A DNA stretch of 64,000 nucleotides from Bermanella sp036960565 (lineage in GTDB: Bacteria > Pseudomonadota > Gammaproteobacteria > Pseudomonadales > Oceanobacteraceae). A program made the position numbers and the translations under genes. The notes below the pieces were generated by a model. It did not search any database. It saw only the letters and a program-made list of their open reading frames with translations, and was not told the origin of the DNA. Each line of letters begins with the position of its first letter. Position 1 is the first letter of the stretch. This document shows positions 35,285-45,800 of this stretch, piece by piece. The stretch is from the NCBI GenBank assembly GCA_036960565.1, contig JBALXQ010000027.1, forward strand, positions 17,243 to 81,242, read 5' to 3'.

Positions 35285-36844
35285 GTGTATTTAGGTGTTT
35301 TGACCATATTGTTGATGGTGGCGATATCCACTATCAGCTCTTTTTGGTTTGTGGGGCATATTAATGAGAAACAACAAAAGCAAAATATTCTCGGTGGAAT
35401 TTTGTTGTTGGCTGCCAGACAAATTCAATATGATGGCGGAGGAATCGATGAGGTTAGTGAGTTATTAGGGGTTCCGTTAAAAATTGAATCTATAGATGCG
35501 CTTGACCTAGGGCGTATTGAAAGGGAACGGCTGCGTCAGGGAGGTTTTTTGCAAAGAAGTGAAAGTGATGGCTCTTTAATAGTATTGGTTAAAGTGAACT
35601 TAAATAGTAAGGATCAAATTTTAGTTGGCAGCTTTCGCTATTTTCGTACCTCACATATACGCGGCACGGTCTCCTTAATTCAAAAGAAGGAACAAAGAAG
35701 CCCTGGTTCACTTCGCCAGATGACCAAGAACCAAGCAATACTTAATTCTTTACCCATTCGAATATTAACAAATGAAGAAGCAGATTTTTTGGATTTAGAT
35801 TCATCAAAAGTAACGGCGCCCAATCATGTTGCGCGCCAGGAAATTGGTGGGGAAAGTGGGCGGTTTTACAGTTATATTCCTGAAACTGGTCAATTCATTG
35901 AATTAGGTCCGGTGGTCTTTCAGCAGAAGCTAACATTGCAGTCAATACTGGTGGTTATTGTATTGGCAGCGATATTGGCAGGTATTGCTGTGTATTGGTT
36001 GGTATATCGTTTCGAATTAAATTTGCAACACCTAGAGCGAGCCAGTTCTCGTATAGCATCGGGCCATCTAAATTCCCGGGTTAAGGTAGAAAGTCCGGAT
36101 GCGTTTGGGCGCTTGGGTGAGGCCTTTAATCGGATGGCAGAACAAATCCAACGCTTAATGGGAGTACAAAAAGAAATGATTCGAGCCGTTAGTCATGAGC
36201 TTCGCACGCCCATTGCCAGAATGCGGTTTGGTGCACAAATGCTGGAGGACTCGGCTCCTGACGATTTTTTAAAGAAGCAGGTCCAAGATATGGATCAAGA
36301 CTTACAGGAATTGGACGAGCTGGTTGATGAAATATTGACCTACGCTCGACTTGAGGAAGGGGGGCCAATACTTGAATTTAGAGCGGCCAACATGCTTGAT
36401 TTAGTTGATCAGGTTGTCGAGGAAACTCGTAGGCGCACCGATAAGGTGGATATCCAGTGGCATAGCCAAACCACACACCAAGAGCATATTTTTAGTGACA
36501 TAGAATACAGGTACATGCACAGAGCCATACAAAATTTAGTGGGGAATGCATGCCGATACGCTAAAGGCCAAGTATTTGTTGAGTTCAGTTTTGATAATGA
36601 TATTTGTCGAATAGATGTAGAGGATGATGGTGAAGGCATTCCAGAAAAAGATTGGGAAAGAGTTTTTTCTCCCTTTACCCGTTTAGATGACAGTCGAACA
36701 CGTTCTTCTGGCGGTTACGGATTAGGATTATCAATAGTGCGCCGTATTATTTATTGGCATGGAGGCACATCATTGGTGGGGCGTAGCCGTTGGGGTGGTG
36801 CAAAAATGAGTTTGCTTTGGCCAAAAAGCCATCAGGGTTATTAA
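35285..36844 (+). CDS. RstB-like sensor histidine kinase
   Basis: About 519 residues from the GTG, or 523 if an ATT at 35273 is used. The N-terminal helix YLGVLTILLMVAISTISSFW is followed by a periplasmic domain of about 200 residues, a second helix (LQSILVVIVLAAILAGIAVY), HAMP, HisKA with SHELRTPIARM (His about 304) and HATPase with NAC, DDGEGIP and GGYGLGLSI. The layout and its neighbour fit RstB. The transmitted signal is unknown. The 5' end lacks an ATG and is best explained by a non-standard start codon. Confidence 0.88.
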   Translation: MYLGVLTILLMVAISTISSFWFVGHINEKQQKQNILGGILLLAARQIQYDGGGIDEVSELLGVPLKIESIDALDLGRIERERLRQGGFLQRSESDGSLIVLVKVNLNSKDQILVGSFRYFRTSHIRGTVSLIQKKEQRSPGSLRQMTKNQAILNSLPIRILTNEEADFLDLDSSKVTAPNHVARQEIGGESGRFYSYIPETGQFIELGPVVFQQKLTLQSILVVIVLAAILAGIAVYWLVYRFELNLQHLERASSRIASGHLNSRVKVESPDAFGRLGEAFNRMAEQIQRLMGVQKEMIRAVSHELRTPIARMRFGAQMLEDSAPDDFLKKQVQDMDQDLQELDELVDEILTYARLEEGGPILEFRAANMLDLVDQVVEETRRRTDKVDIQWHSQTTHQEHIFSDIEYRYMHRAIQNLVGNACRYAKGQVFVEFSFDNDICRIDVEDDGEGIPEKDWERVFSPFTRLDDSRTRSSGGYGLGLSIVRRIIYWHGGTSLVGRSRWGGAKMSLLWPKSHQGY

Positions 36845-36989
36845 GAGGGCAGGGCGATAAATAGGTTGGACGTGCAAATTTTATACGCTATTTGCAGATG
36901 GATTGTTCTATTTTGAATCGAGAATGCCTTCCTAATAACAAACAGTTACAAAACCACACATTTACATAACAGATCTTTCAATAGAAAAC

Positions 36990-37090
36990 AGACATTATGT
37001 TTTGGTGTTTCCCGCAAGGGGAATACGGTGAGAATGTAGCGAGAACTTCGGTTCTACTTTAACCCGCCCTTAGTTGGCGGGTTTTTTTAT
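36990..37090 (+). ncRNA. candidate small RNA ending in an intrinsic terminator
   Basis: An orphan structured stretch in a 350-base gap. GAATACGG and nearby bases are followed by AGAACTTCGGTTCT (a UUCG tetraloop hairpin, about 37042-37055) and then the terminator at 37061-37088. The distance to the kinase stop is over 200 bases, and the LysR gene beyond is on the other strand. It may be a free small RNA or a long 3' end of the kinase transcript. No known RNA family was recognised and no clear promoter was found. Confidence 0.35.
37061..37088 (+). terminator. intrinsic terminator
   Basis: AACCCGCC (37061-37068), 7-base loop, GGCGGGTT (37076-37083), then a run of Ts. Strong GC stem. It ends either the kinase transcript or a separate small RNA. 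Confidence 0.88.
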
Positions 37091-37194
37091 GCCTAAATTT
37101 AGACAAGTTAGGTGTATCTAGGAAGTGGGCTGTAACGAAAGCTCATTCACGAGAGGTAGGGTTTAGATGAAAGTGTCAGTTTTGCCGTGACAGT

Positions 37195-38112
37195 TTACGC
37201 GCGCTTAATGCCTTCTAAGTGCTGATGGCAAACCCTTTGTGCAATATTCTTAAAGTCCTGAATGAAAGCGTTATCAGCTTGCTCTGCTCGTACGGCTGCA
37301 AAAAGAGTGCGCCATACGCCATGACGACCTAGTGGCTTTTCTAAGACAAACCCTTGTTTGACATAATCGTGAACTGCCCAATTAGGTAAGCAGCTAATGC
37401 CCCTGCGGCTGGCCACCAGCTGTACCATCATCATGGTGAGCTCTACTTGCCGAACACTGCCTGGTTCGATTCCTGCTGGGGTTAAAAAGCATTGAAAGAT
37501 GTCTAAGCTAGAGCAGTCTACTGGGTAAGTGATTAAGGTTTCCTGGCTTAAGTCATGAGGCTCAATGACGGCTTTTTCTGCTAACGGATGATCCGGTGCC
37601 AGCACTAACATAGCCTGGTATTTAAACAAGGGCATGTAATGGACGTTATCATCATTTTGAGGATCACTCGTCACCACTAAATCAAGCTCGCCATTCTTTA
37701 ATTTGGTTAAAGAGTCATAGTGAAAGCCACCGAGCATATCTAACTCAACTTCTGGCCAATGACCACGGAACTCATTTAGCGTGGGCATGAGCCAGTCATA
37801 ACAGCTGTGGCATTCGATGGTGATGTTTAATCGTCCCTTTCTGCCTTGGCGAATCCTAGATAAGTCTCGTTCTGTAGACTCTATTTGTGGCAATACTTGG
37901 TTGGCCAGTTCTAGCAGCCTTTGTCCGGCGGGTGTAAAACGTACCGGTTTGGTCTTGCGATAAAATAAGGACTGGTCAAGTCGACCTTCAAGCTCTTTTA
38001 GCTGGTGCGACAGAGCTGATTGAGTTAAATGAATTTGCTGTGCGGCCTCGACCAAACTGCCTGTCTGATGAAGTGCCATAAGCGTTTTGAGGTGTCTAAG
38101 CTCAATATTCAT
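37195..38112 (-). CDS. metR: LysR-family transcriptional regulator MetR
   Basis: 305 residues from the ATG at 38112, preceded by AGGG. The N-terminal HTH MNIELRHLKTLMALHQTGSL and LTQSALSHQLKELEGRL are very close to MetR, as are IECHSCYDWL, GELDLVVTSD and VLAPDHPLAEKA in the effector domain. MetR activates methionine genes such as metE and metH with homocysteine as co-effector. Neither target is in the window. A longer start would add 21 residues without a good site. Confidence 0.9.
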   Translation of the reverse strand: MNIELRHLKTLMALHQTGSLVEAAQQIHLTQSALSHQLKELEGRLDQSLFYRKTKPVRFTPAGQRLLELANQVLPQIESTERDLSRIRQGRKGRLNITIECHSCYDWLMPTLNEFRGHWPEVELDMLGGFHYDSLTKLKNGELDLVVTSDPQNDDNVHYMPLFKYQAMLVLAPDHPLAEKAVIEPHDLSQETLITYPVDCSSLDIFQCFLTPAGIEPGSVRQVELTMMMVQLVASRRGISCLPNWAVHDYVKQGFVLEKPLGRHGVWRTLFAAVRAEQADNAFIQDFKNIAQRVCHQHLEGIKRA

Positions 38113-38386
38113 TGTTAGCCCTAATTCTAATGTACTAAAGGCATGTATTAGAATCCTATTATTAGGAGAATTCAATAAAATTCAGTAAACAATGAGTTTT
38201 GTTCATTTAGGTTTGATCTTAGGGTGAAGCTTGGCTGCTGCTGTAAAGGAGCTGTGAAGACTGCTTTAAAGACTAGACTCACCTTATTTGTGGGTCTCAG
38301 GCTGGGTGGGCTTTGATTGTTCGAGACCTAAATCGGCTGGCAGGCTACAATGCGACTCTCAAAATTGTTATCTATAATGAAGTGTT

Positions 38387-40234
38387 ATGTTTTCTTTTTT
38401 TGAAAAATTGATCAACCCTTACCCTCCTGAAGAGCCCGTACAATCTCCCAGTACAATGTGGGCGTTTTGCCGGTTTTATACGCGAGGCATGGGCTGGCCG
38501 TTATTCTTTATGGCACTTTTAACGGCCATTATTGCAGCATTTGAAGTGTATCTATTTGGCTTTATGGGGCAGTTAGTAGACTGGTTGGTGGATAAAGATC
38601 CGCAAACCATGCTGGAAGAAAACGGCGCTCAACTCTACTTCATTGGCTTCATGTTGATGGTAGGCATGCCGTTGTTAGTGCTGTTGCATGCCATGGTGAT
38701 TCACCAAGCCTTAATGGGGAACCTTCCCATGTCGATTCGCTGGATGGCGCACCGCTATTTATTAAAGCAAAGCATGGCCTTTTACGAAAATGAGTTTGCC
38801 GGCCGCATAGCTACCAAGGTTATGCAAACCTCGCTGGCTGTACGCGAAAGTGTCATGAAGCTGCTAAATGTGATGGTTTATATACTGGTGTATTTCTTTA
38901 CTATGCTGGTGATTATCGCTCAGGCTGATATGCGCTTAATGATTCCTGTTTTAGTGTGGATGATGTTATACATCCTGGCCCAATGGATTTTTATTCCCAA
39001 ATTAAAAGGCATTGCCACCGAGCAAGCTAATGCTAGAAGTGACATGACAGGGCGCATTGTCGATAGTTATACCAATATCAGTACCGTTAAGCTCTTTAGT
39101 CATAGTCAGCGTGAAAGTGATTATGCTCGACAAGGCATGGATGGCTTTTTACAGACAGTTTATGCACAAATGCGTTTAGGGGTTGGCCTAAATGTCAGTG
39201 TGAATTTTATAAATTACCTGCTGGTATTATCAATAGGAATGTTGTCTCTGTATTTGTGGAGTGATCAGCTCATTAGTATTGGCGCCATAGCCGTGGCCAT
39301 TAGTTTATCTTTACGTTTGAATGGCATGGCACAATGGATAATGTGGGAAGTGAGTGGTTTATTTGAAAATATGGGCACAGTGGTGGATGGCATGGCCACC
39401 TTGTCTCAGCCTCAGCAAGTCACCGATAAAACAGGAGCGCCTCTTTTAAATGTAAGTAAGGGAAGTATTTGCTTTGATAACGTAGCGTTCCACTACGATG
39501 AAAAACACAAAAAAGGCGTGGCTCAGCAGGCGGTTTTTAAGCAACTTATGCTGGATATAAAGCCTGGTGAGAAAGTGGGCCTAGTGGGTCGAAGCGGTGC
39601 CGGGAAGTCCACATTAGTTAATTTGTTACTGAGATTTTACGATATCCAAGGAGGCAGCATCAGCATTGATAATCAGGATATTGCTGGTGTACAGCAAGAA
39701 AGTTTACGCGAAAAAATTGGCATGGTGACTCAGGATACTTCTCTTCTACATCGCACAGTTCGTGAGAACATCTTATACGGCCACCCAAATGCAACTGAGG
39801 AAGATTTAATTAATGCTGCCAAGAAAGCAGAGGCCTATGATTTTATACAAACTCTTACTGATCCCAATGGTGGTAAGGGGTTTGACGCTCAAGTAGGTGA
39901 GCGCGGCGTTAAGTTATCTGGAGGTCAGCGCCAACGTATAGCCATTGCGCGAGTCTTATTAAAAGATGCACCCATTTTAATATTGGACGAAGCCACCTCC
40001 GCCTTGGACAGTGAAGTAGAAGCAGCTATTCAGCGCAGCTTAACCAGTTTAATGACAGGTAAAACCGTTATCGCGATTGCTCATAGGTTATCAACCATTG
40101 CCGCCATGGATCGCTTGGTGGTGTTGGATGAAGGGCAAATTGTTGAGCAGGGGACCCATAAAGAATTGGTGGCCTGCGAAGGTATATACAGTCAGCTTTG
40201 GAAGCACCAAACCGGTGGCTTTATAGGCGAGTAG
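38387..40234 (+). CDS. ABCB-type ABC exporter (permease-ATPase half transporter)
   Basis: 615 residues, six-helix membrane domain (about 25-340) fused to an ATPase. Walker A GRSGAGKSTLVNL, Q-loop MVTQDTSLLHR, signature KLSGGQRQRIAIAR, Walker B ILILDEATSALD and H-loop AHRLSTIAA are intact. It works as a homodimer in the inner membrane. The substrate is unknown; close relatives are annotated as multidrug or lipid exporters. It stands alone, with ArfB 115 bases downstream. Confidence 0.93.
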   Translation: MFSFFEKLINPYPPEEPVQSPSTMWAFCRFYTRGMGWPLFFMALLTAIIAAFEVYLFGFMGQLVDWLVDKDPQTMLEENGAQLYFIGFMLMVGMPLLVLLHAMVIHQALMGNLPMSIRWMAHRYLLKQSMAFYENEFAGRIATKVMQTSLAVRESVMKLLNVMVYILVYFFTMLVIIAQADMRLMIPVLVWMMLYILAQWIFIPKLKGIATEQANARSDMTGRIVDSYTNISTVKLFSHSQRESDYARQGMDGFLQTVYAQMRLGVGLNVSVNFINYLLVLSIGMLSLYLWSDQLISIGAIAVAISLSLRLNGMAQWIMWEVSGLFENMGTVVDGMATLSQPQQVTDKTGAPLLNVSKGSICFDNVAFHYDEKHKKGVAQQAVFKQLMLDIKPGEKVGLVGRSGAGKSTLVNLLLRFYDIQGGSISIDNQDIAGVQQESLREKIGMVTQDTSLLHRTVRENILYGHPNATEEDLINAAKKAEAYDFIQTLTDPNGGKGFDAQVGERGVKLSGGQRQRIAIARVLLKDAPILILDEATSALDSEVEAAIQRSLTSLMTGKTVIAIAHRLSTIAAMDRLVVLDEGQIVEQGTHKELVACEGIYSQLWKHQTGGFIGE

Positions 40235-40349
40235 GCAAATATTTAAATAAGTAAATTTACTATCAGTTGGTTAATGTTAATCAACTCTTTAATGTATTAG
40301 GCTATTTAGGCTGAGTTTCTTTAAGTCGTAGAAAGCAAGAGACAGTTTT

Positions 40350-40763
40350 ATGATTTTTATTTCCCATAGCGTGTCTTTGAATGAAGATGAAATTGAAATG
40401 ACTGCCATTCGAGCGCAGGGCGCGGGTGGGCAACATGTAAATAAGGTTTCTTCGGCCATTCATTTGCGCTTCGATGTACGAGCTTCATCCTTGCCCGACT
40501 TTTACAAAGAGCGTTTGTTGGCGTTGCAGGATTACCGCATGACAAAAGATGGGGTGGTTGTCATTAAGTCCCAAGAGCATAGAAGCCAGGACCTCAATAG
40601 GCAGGCGGCGTTGGAAAGGCTTTTGTTGTTGATACGTCAGACCACCGAAGTGAAGAAACCTCGTCGAGCTACAAAGCCCAGCCGTAATTCGCAAAGAAAA
40701 CGCGTGGATAAAAAAACTCAAAAAGGGCAGACCAAGCAAATGCGAGGTCGAGTTAGTTATTAG
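40350..40763 (+). CDS. arfB: alternative ribosome-rescue factor B
   Basis: 137 residues. Catalytic GGQ lies in RAQGAGGQHVNKVSSAIHL, the release-factor hydrolase domain, followed by a basic C-terminal tail with KKPRRATKPSRNSQRKRVDK that enters the mRNA channel. Frees stalled ribosomes by cleaving peptidyl-tRNA. Length matches ArfB/YaeJ (about 140). The last 4 bases overlap the convergent kinase gene. Confidence 0.95.
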   Translation: MIFISHSVSLNEDEIEMTAIRAQGAGGQHVNKVSSAIHLRFDVRASSLPDFYKERLLALQDYRMTKDGVVVIKSQEHRSQDLNRQAALERLLLLIRQTTEVKKPRRATKPSRNSQRKRVDKKTQKGQTKQMRGRVSY

Positions 40764-42070
40764 GCTAAGGGGATATGTTGTTGGAGTGATTGAAAATCAA
40801 CGGTGACATTTCTTCCTCCATCAAACTCTACAAACTGATACCTCCAGTTCATCTTTTTAACAATTCTATCTACTAAATTTAAGCCTAAACCAAAACCATA
40901 ATCGCCACCAGAGTGGTCGGTGTTTGCTGAAGCATCGTTGGTGTTTTTAATGACAACACTAGATTGATAAAGGCTAATGTTTACCTCCCCTTGTGTTGTG
41001 TATTGGAAAGCGTTTCGTATTAGATTACTTAAGACGATAGAGCAGGGGGATTTAGCCAATACCAGCATTTTATCTTCTGTATCAATGTTGAGGGTAATGG
41101 CCTTACCCTGCAATAAATATTGGTTATCCCTGACCAAAGACGTTATTAAATGGGAAATATTAACTGCGCAGACATCCATTTCTTGTTGCTCTTCTCGACT
41201 TAGCCACAGCAGTGTCTCCGTCATTTGTTGCATGTCGAGAGCGGCCCTGTCGATACGCTCTACACAGGTAATGGCTCTTTTATCAATTAAAACCCGGTTT
41301 AATAGTTCAGAGTTGCTTTTTATAACAGCGATAGGTGTCCGTAATTCATGGCTGGCATTTCGTAAAAACTCTTGCTCTTGGTCAAGGACGTTGGCTATTC
41401 GGCTAAAGGTGGCTTGCTGTAATCTGGCAATACGGTTTAGTTCTTCAAAGCCAAAGGTAGGCGCGACATTGCCGATATCTTCAAGTGTTAAAGAGTCGGC
41501 CCAGTTGGCTAAGCTTTCCATGGGTTGGGTTAGGCGTTTAATCATTATTTGTACAGCAATGAGTATCAATATTAAAAAAGACAAGGCCAAAGGCCAGGTG
41601 AGGCTAAGGATAGCAAATACCCGCTCTTGCACAGGGTTCTTGATCGGATCGATATCAATCTCTCTGGTTAAATAAAAAAAATTACCGTCGTACAAGGGTT
41701 TCGCCACAACAAACGCCACAGAATTTGGAATGCCCAAAGGTACCTCATCACGCTTGAATAGCTTTACGTCGCGTAATTCTAATTGTGTGAGGAATTGCAG
41801 GTCAGGGAATTCAGACTTAACCCAGCTAGGTGTTTTTTGCCATCCCAGATAACCATTAAAATGAATAGAGTGAGGGATTTCAGGCGCCAGTTGGTTTTCG
41901 TAAGCCTTTGAAAAGGCCTGCATTTCTAAGGTGAGGCTCATTAGGTTTGATTGATCAAGCCCGTGCACAAAATACCAGTTCATTATAAAGCTGTATCCCA
42001 TGATCACCAATATAGCGACCATGGCTTGCCATTTAATGAGGTATCTTTTGAATGAACGTAATTTAGTCAT
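40760..42070 (-). CDS. sensor histidine kinase of the RND efflux operon
   Basis: 436 residues. Two helices (about 15-33 and 155-178) flank a periplasmic domain of about 120 residues. A HAMP-like linker, HisKA with ASHELRTPIAV (His241) and HATPase with LIRNAFQY and the G2 box GDYGFGLGLNLV follow. It is the last gene of a minus-strand operon: adaptor, RND pump, response regulator, kinase. It probably senses an envelope stress or drug and controls the pump genes. Confidence 0.9.
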   Translation of the reverse strand: MTKLRSFKRYLIKWQAMVAILVIMGYSFIMNWYFVHGLDQSNLMSLTLEMQAFSKAYENQLAPEIPHSIHFNGYLGWQKTPSWVKSEFPDLQFLTQLELRDVKLFKRDEVPLGIPNSVAFVVAKPLYDGNFFYLTREIDIDPIKNPVQERVFAILSLTWPLALSFLILILIAVQIMIKRLTQPMESLANWADSLTLEDIGNVAPTFGFEELNRIARLQQATFSRIANVLDQEQEFLRNASHELRTPIAVIKSNSELLNRVLIDKRAITCVERIDRAALDMQQMTETLLWLSREEQQEMDVCAVNISHLITSLVRDNQYLLQGKAITLNIDTEDKMLVLAKSPCSIVLSNLIRNAFQYTTQGEVNISLYQSSVVIKNTNDASANTDHSGGDYGFGLGLNLVDRIVKKMNWRYQFVEFDGGRNVTVDFQSLQQHIPLA

Positions 42071-42114
42071 AGGTCTATTCTTTGTTGTGGCCTTTATATC
42101 TTAGGGGTAATTGC

Positions 42115-42792
42115 TCAGTCTTGTTTATGGTAAAAGCGAACGCCTTGGCCCACGACAGTGTGGATTAACTTGAATTCATTTTCCTCATCAACTTGTTGGC
42201 GCAGTTTAAAAAGGTGTACTTTAAGTGCGTCACTGTCGGGAATGTCATCCCCCCATAATGCTTGGGATAATTGACCACGTGAGACCACATTGGGTGAGTG
42301 CCTCATTAGAATTTCAAGTAAAGTCCAACCCGATGGCGATAGCTGTATTTGACGGCTATTTCGTTGTGCCATTTTCTGCTTAAAATCTACTTCAAGGTCC
42401 CATAAAAACAGCTTTTGAACCTGGCCACTATTGCGTTTACACAGCACCTGAATTCGGGCTATGAGTTCTAGCATCTCAAATGGTTTAACTAGATAATCAT
42501 CGGTTCCTGCATTAAAGCCGGCTAACTTGTCATTCAACGTATCTCTGGCGGTAAGCATTAATACGGGAATGGAAAAACCTTGTTCCCTCATGATTTTGCA
42601 CATAGTTAGGCCGTCCATGCGGGGCATGCTTACGTCTAGAATGATGGCGTCGTATGTGTCTTTCCCTATAAGTTGTAAGCCTGCTAAGCCATTGGCAGCA
42701 TGGTCGCAGCATATTCCTTCCAGTTCTAGGTAATCGATGATGGTGGCTGCAAGATCATAATTGTCTTCAACCAACAACAGCTTAAGCCCCAT
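42115..42792 (-). CDS. OmpR-family response regulator of the RND efflux operon
   Basis: 225 residues. VEDNYDL, phosphoacceptor Asp53 in IILDVSMPRMDG, TARDTLNDKL and VKPFEMLE. The winged helix includes SPSGWTLLEIL and DALKVHLFKLRQQVD. It sits 44 bases before the kinase start and 73 bases after the pump stop. Likely activates its own operon. Confidence 0.92.
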   Translation of the reverse strand: MGLKLLLVEDNYDLAATIIDYLELEGICCDHAANGLAGLQLIGKDTYDAIILDVSMPRMDGLTMCKIMREQGFSIPVLMLTARDTLNDKLAGFNAGTDDYLVKPFEMLELIARIQVLCKRNSGQVQKLFLWDLEVDFKQKMAQRNSRQIQLSPSGWTLLEILMRHSPNVVSRGQLSQALWGDDIPDSDALKVHLFKLRQQVDEENEFKLIHTVVGQGVRFYHKQD

Positions 42793-42865
42793 TTTATATC
42801 CTTAAATTTATGGCGTTGTGGATGTACATCAAAATATTAATTACGCCCGATTAAGGGCGAAAAAC

Positions 42866-45800
42866 CTAGGCGACTTTAACGTTAAAGAAGCTTGCATATA
42901 AAACCGGTACAACTCCTAACGTTAATAGTGTGCCAATACCCAAACCAAAGGCCAATACATTAGCCATTCCATAAAAAACTGATGTTGCATCCAGCATAAG
43001 GGGAAGCAAGCCCATTATGGTGGTGATAGTTGTCATGGCAATGGGCCTTAATCGAGTGATGCAGGCATTGATTATAGCTTGGTAATCAGTGACGCCAGCG
43101 CGGCGTTCAATATCAACCCTGTCTATTAACACAATAGCATTATTAATGATGATGCCAGCCAAACTATAAATACCCAGAGTCACCATGAAACCAAAAGGAG
43201 CATCCATGATCAGCAACCCCATAACTGTGCCTATCATGGAAAGTGGAATGGTTAGGATAATGATAAGGGCGCGTCTATAGGAATTAAACTGAATGATGAG
43301 TAATACAATGACAATGCATATGACCATGGGCATGTTGGTGCTCATGGCCTTCTCAGCATCTTTGGATTGAGTGATGACACCATCATATTCAATGACATGG
43401 TTAACGGGTAAATTCTCAGCCAATTTTTGTATTCTGGTGTCGACCTTAAGTTGTAAATCCTGTGCACTCATACTGGTGCTAGTGGCGAGTACACTGACAG
43501 TACGGAACATATCTTCACGAATGATTTTAGAATAGTGATTAACCGGTATAAATTCGGCCACCTGCATTAAAGGAATTGATAATCCAGTGCTATTTGAATA
43601 AATAGTAACCGTTCGCAACCTGTCTAAATTAAAGCGTTCATGGCTATTGGCCTGAAATACCACGGGAATGATGTTGTCATCTTCGCGAAATTGAGTAGCC
43701 TGCGCTCCGCTAAAAAATCCCTGTAAGGCATTGGCGATATCATTAGAGGTGATTCCTACACGACGGGCGCGGTGTTGATCAATTTTCACCAGTATTTTAA
43801 CTGTGCGATTTTCCCAATCTGTTCGAATGTTTTTAGTATTAGGGACAGAGTGTAAGACATCCATTATCTCTTTGGCTTTTGCATAAATAATGTCTTTATC
43901 TGGTCCTTTAACTTGGATTTTAATGACGCTTGAATCTGAGGGCCCAACAAACATACGTTTGATTCTTCCAGAAACATTAGGGAAGTTTTCGATAACCCCA
44001 AGATGGAGTTTCGCCACCATCCCATTCAACTCAATTTCGTCCTTTACATTGACGATGACAAACCCCTTGTTGTCGGCAGGATCTTCAGGGTTTAGGGAGC
44101 TAACAAACCGAGGTCCGTTAAACCCAGAGTAGCCAGAAAAGCTTTCTATTTCAGGGAAGTACTCTTCATTACTTAACCAAGTAAAGACGTCTTTCATTTG
44201 GCGATTGGTTTCTTTGGCCGATGTACCTTTAGGTAGGTCTATGTACATCATTATCTGCGTCCGGTCCGAGTCAGGGAAAAACTGTTGTTCAACAAAGCGC
44301 AGGCCACCTAGGGCAATGATAAATACCACTATTACAGCAGACATAAAAATTATTTTGTGGGCTAGAATCCAATGTAAAAATTTTTCATAAAGTGAATAAA
44401 ATGCAGGCTGTTTTAATTCTTCATTATAGGGGGTTGGATGGGCAGGGGAGTCTACTTTAATAAAAAAATAGCATAATACAGGGGTGATGCATAACGCCAT
44501 CACCCAACTGGTTAGAAGTGTTATTAAAATGACCAGTGACACCGATCGGGTAAACTCACCCGCTACGTTTTCGGCTAACATCAAGGGTAAAAAAAACAAA
44601 ATAGTCGTGGCCGAAGAGCTTAGTAATGGCATAGCAAGTTCTTTGCCCCCCTGGCACATGGCTTCAAATCTTTCAGTTCCTTTTTCCAATCGTCGTTTAA
44701 AGTCCTCGGCTATTACAATGCCGTTGTCTACCAATAATCCTAGGGCAATGATCAAGGTCGACATGGCCAATTGCTCTAATACCATTCCTGTCATTTTCAT
44801 GATGGCGAGAGTTGCCAGCATGACAAAAGGCACAATAGAGCCCACGATTAGGCCGGTGCGTATGCCCAAAAACAATATCACGACCAATAATACGATGATA
44901 AGAGTTTGAAAAACGTTGTTGGATGTATCGCGAATACGACGCTTAACCTGTACCGACTGGTCGGTGGCTATGTCAATTTTATAACCTATAGGCAGTGTGC
45001 TTTTTATGTCGTTGACTTTAAGTTTTATAAGCGCCACGTAATCAATTACATTTGTATCTGGCAACATAGCTACCGAGAATAAAAGTGCAGGTATGCCATT
45101 GAAGTAAGCTGGCTGATGAGGCGGGTCAATATAATCCCTGCGCAAATTAACAATGTCCTTAAGAGCAAGGGTGTTTTGAGTGCTGGGAATAGTAATAAGT
45201 GTATTGGCAATATCATTAACGTTGTTAAAGTTACCTGTGGGTTCAATGACTAGATTTCGAGCTCCTGTGTCTATTTGTCCACCTGGGCTAATGATGTTTT
45301 GGTTTCTTAACTCATTGATTAAAAAATTCTGAGAAATACCCAGCTGTGACAATTTGGCGCTGGCGGCTTCCAAGTAAATTCTTTCATCTTGAACGCCAAC
45401 GATTTCTATTTTTTTGGTTCCTGCTACTGAATAAAGAGTGTCGCTAATGTGCTTGGCAATATCATTCATTTGGTTTAAACCAAACCCTTGGGCTGTTAAT
45501 GCCAGTGTGATAACAGAAACATCACCAAACGAATCATTCACATAGGGAGTTTGAGTGCCCTCGGGTAAATTGGCTTGGGCTTGATTTACTTTGTTGCGAA
45601 CGTCTTGCCATATGTTATCTAAATTAAAATAGCGGTCATATACCTCCACGTGAATGATGGATTGTCCTGTCTGTGAAGTAGATGTTATTTTTTTAACTTC
45701 AGGCACTTTTCGAATTTCTTTTTCTAGGGTTCGAGTGATTAGTTGTTCAACTCTACTGGGAGACATCCCAGGATAAGACGTACTGACGGTAGCCTCGCGA

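Noticed and set aside
40977..41675. A long open frame on the plus strand opposite the efflux-operon kinase
   Set aside because: Its translation is Ser/Cys-rich and irregular, has no ribosome-binding site, and mirrors the well-supported kinase on the other strand.
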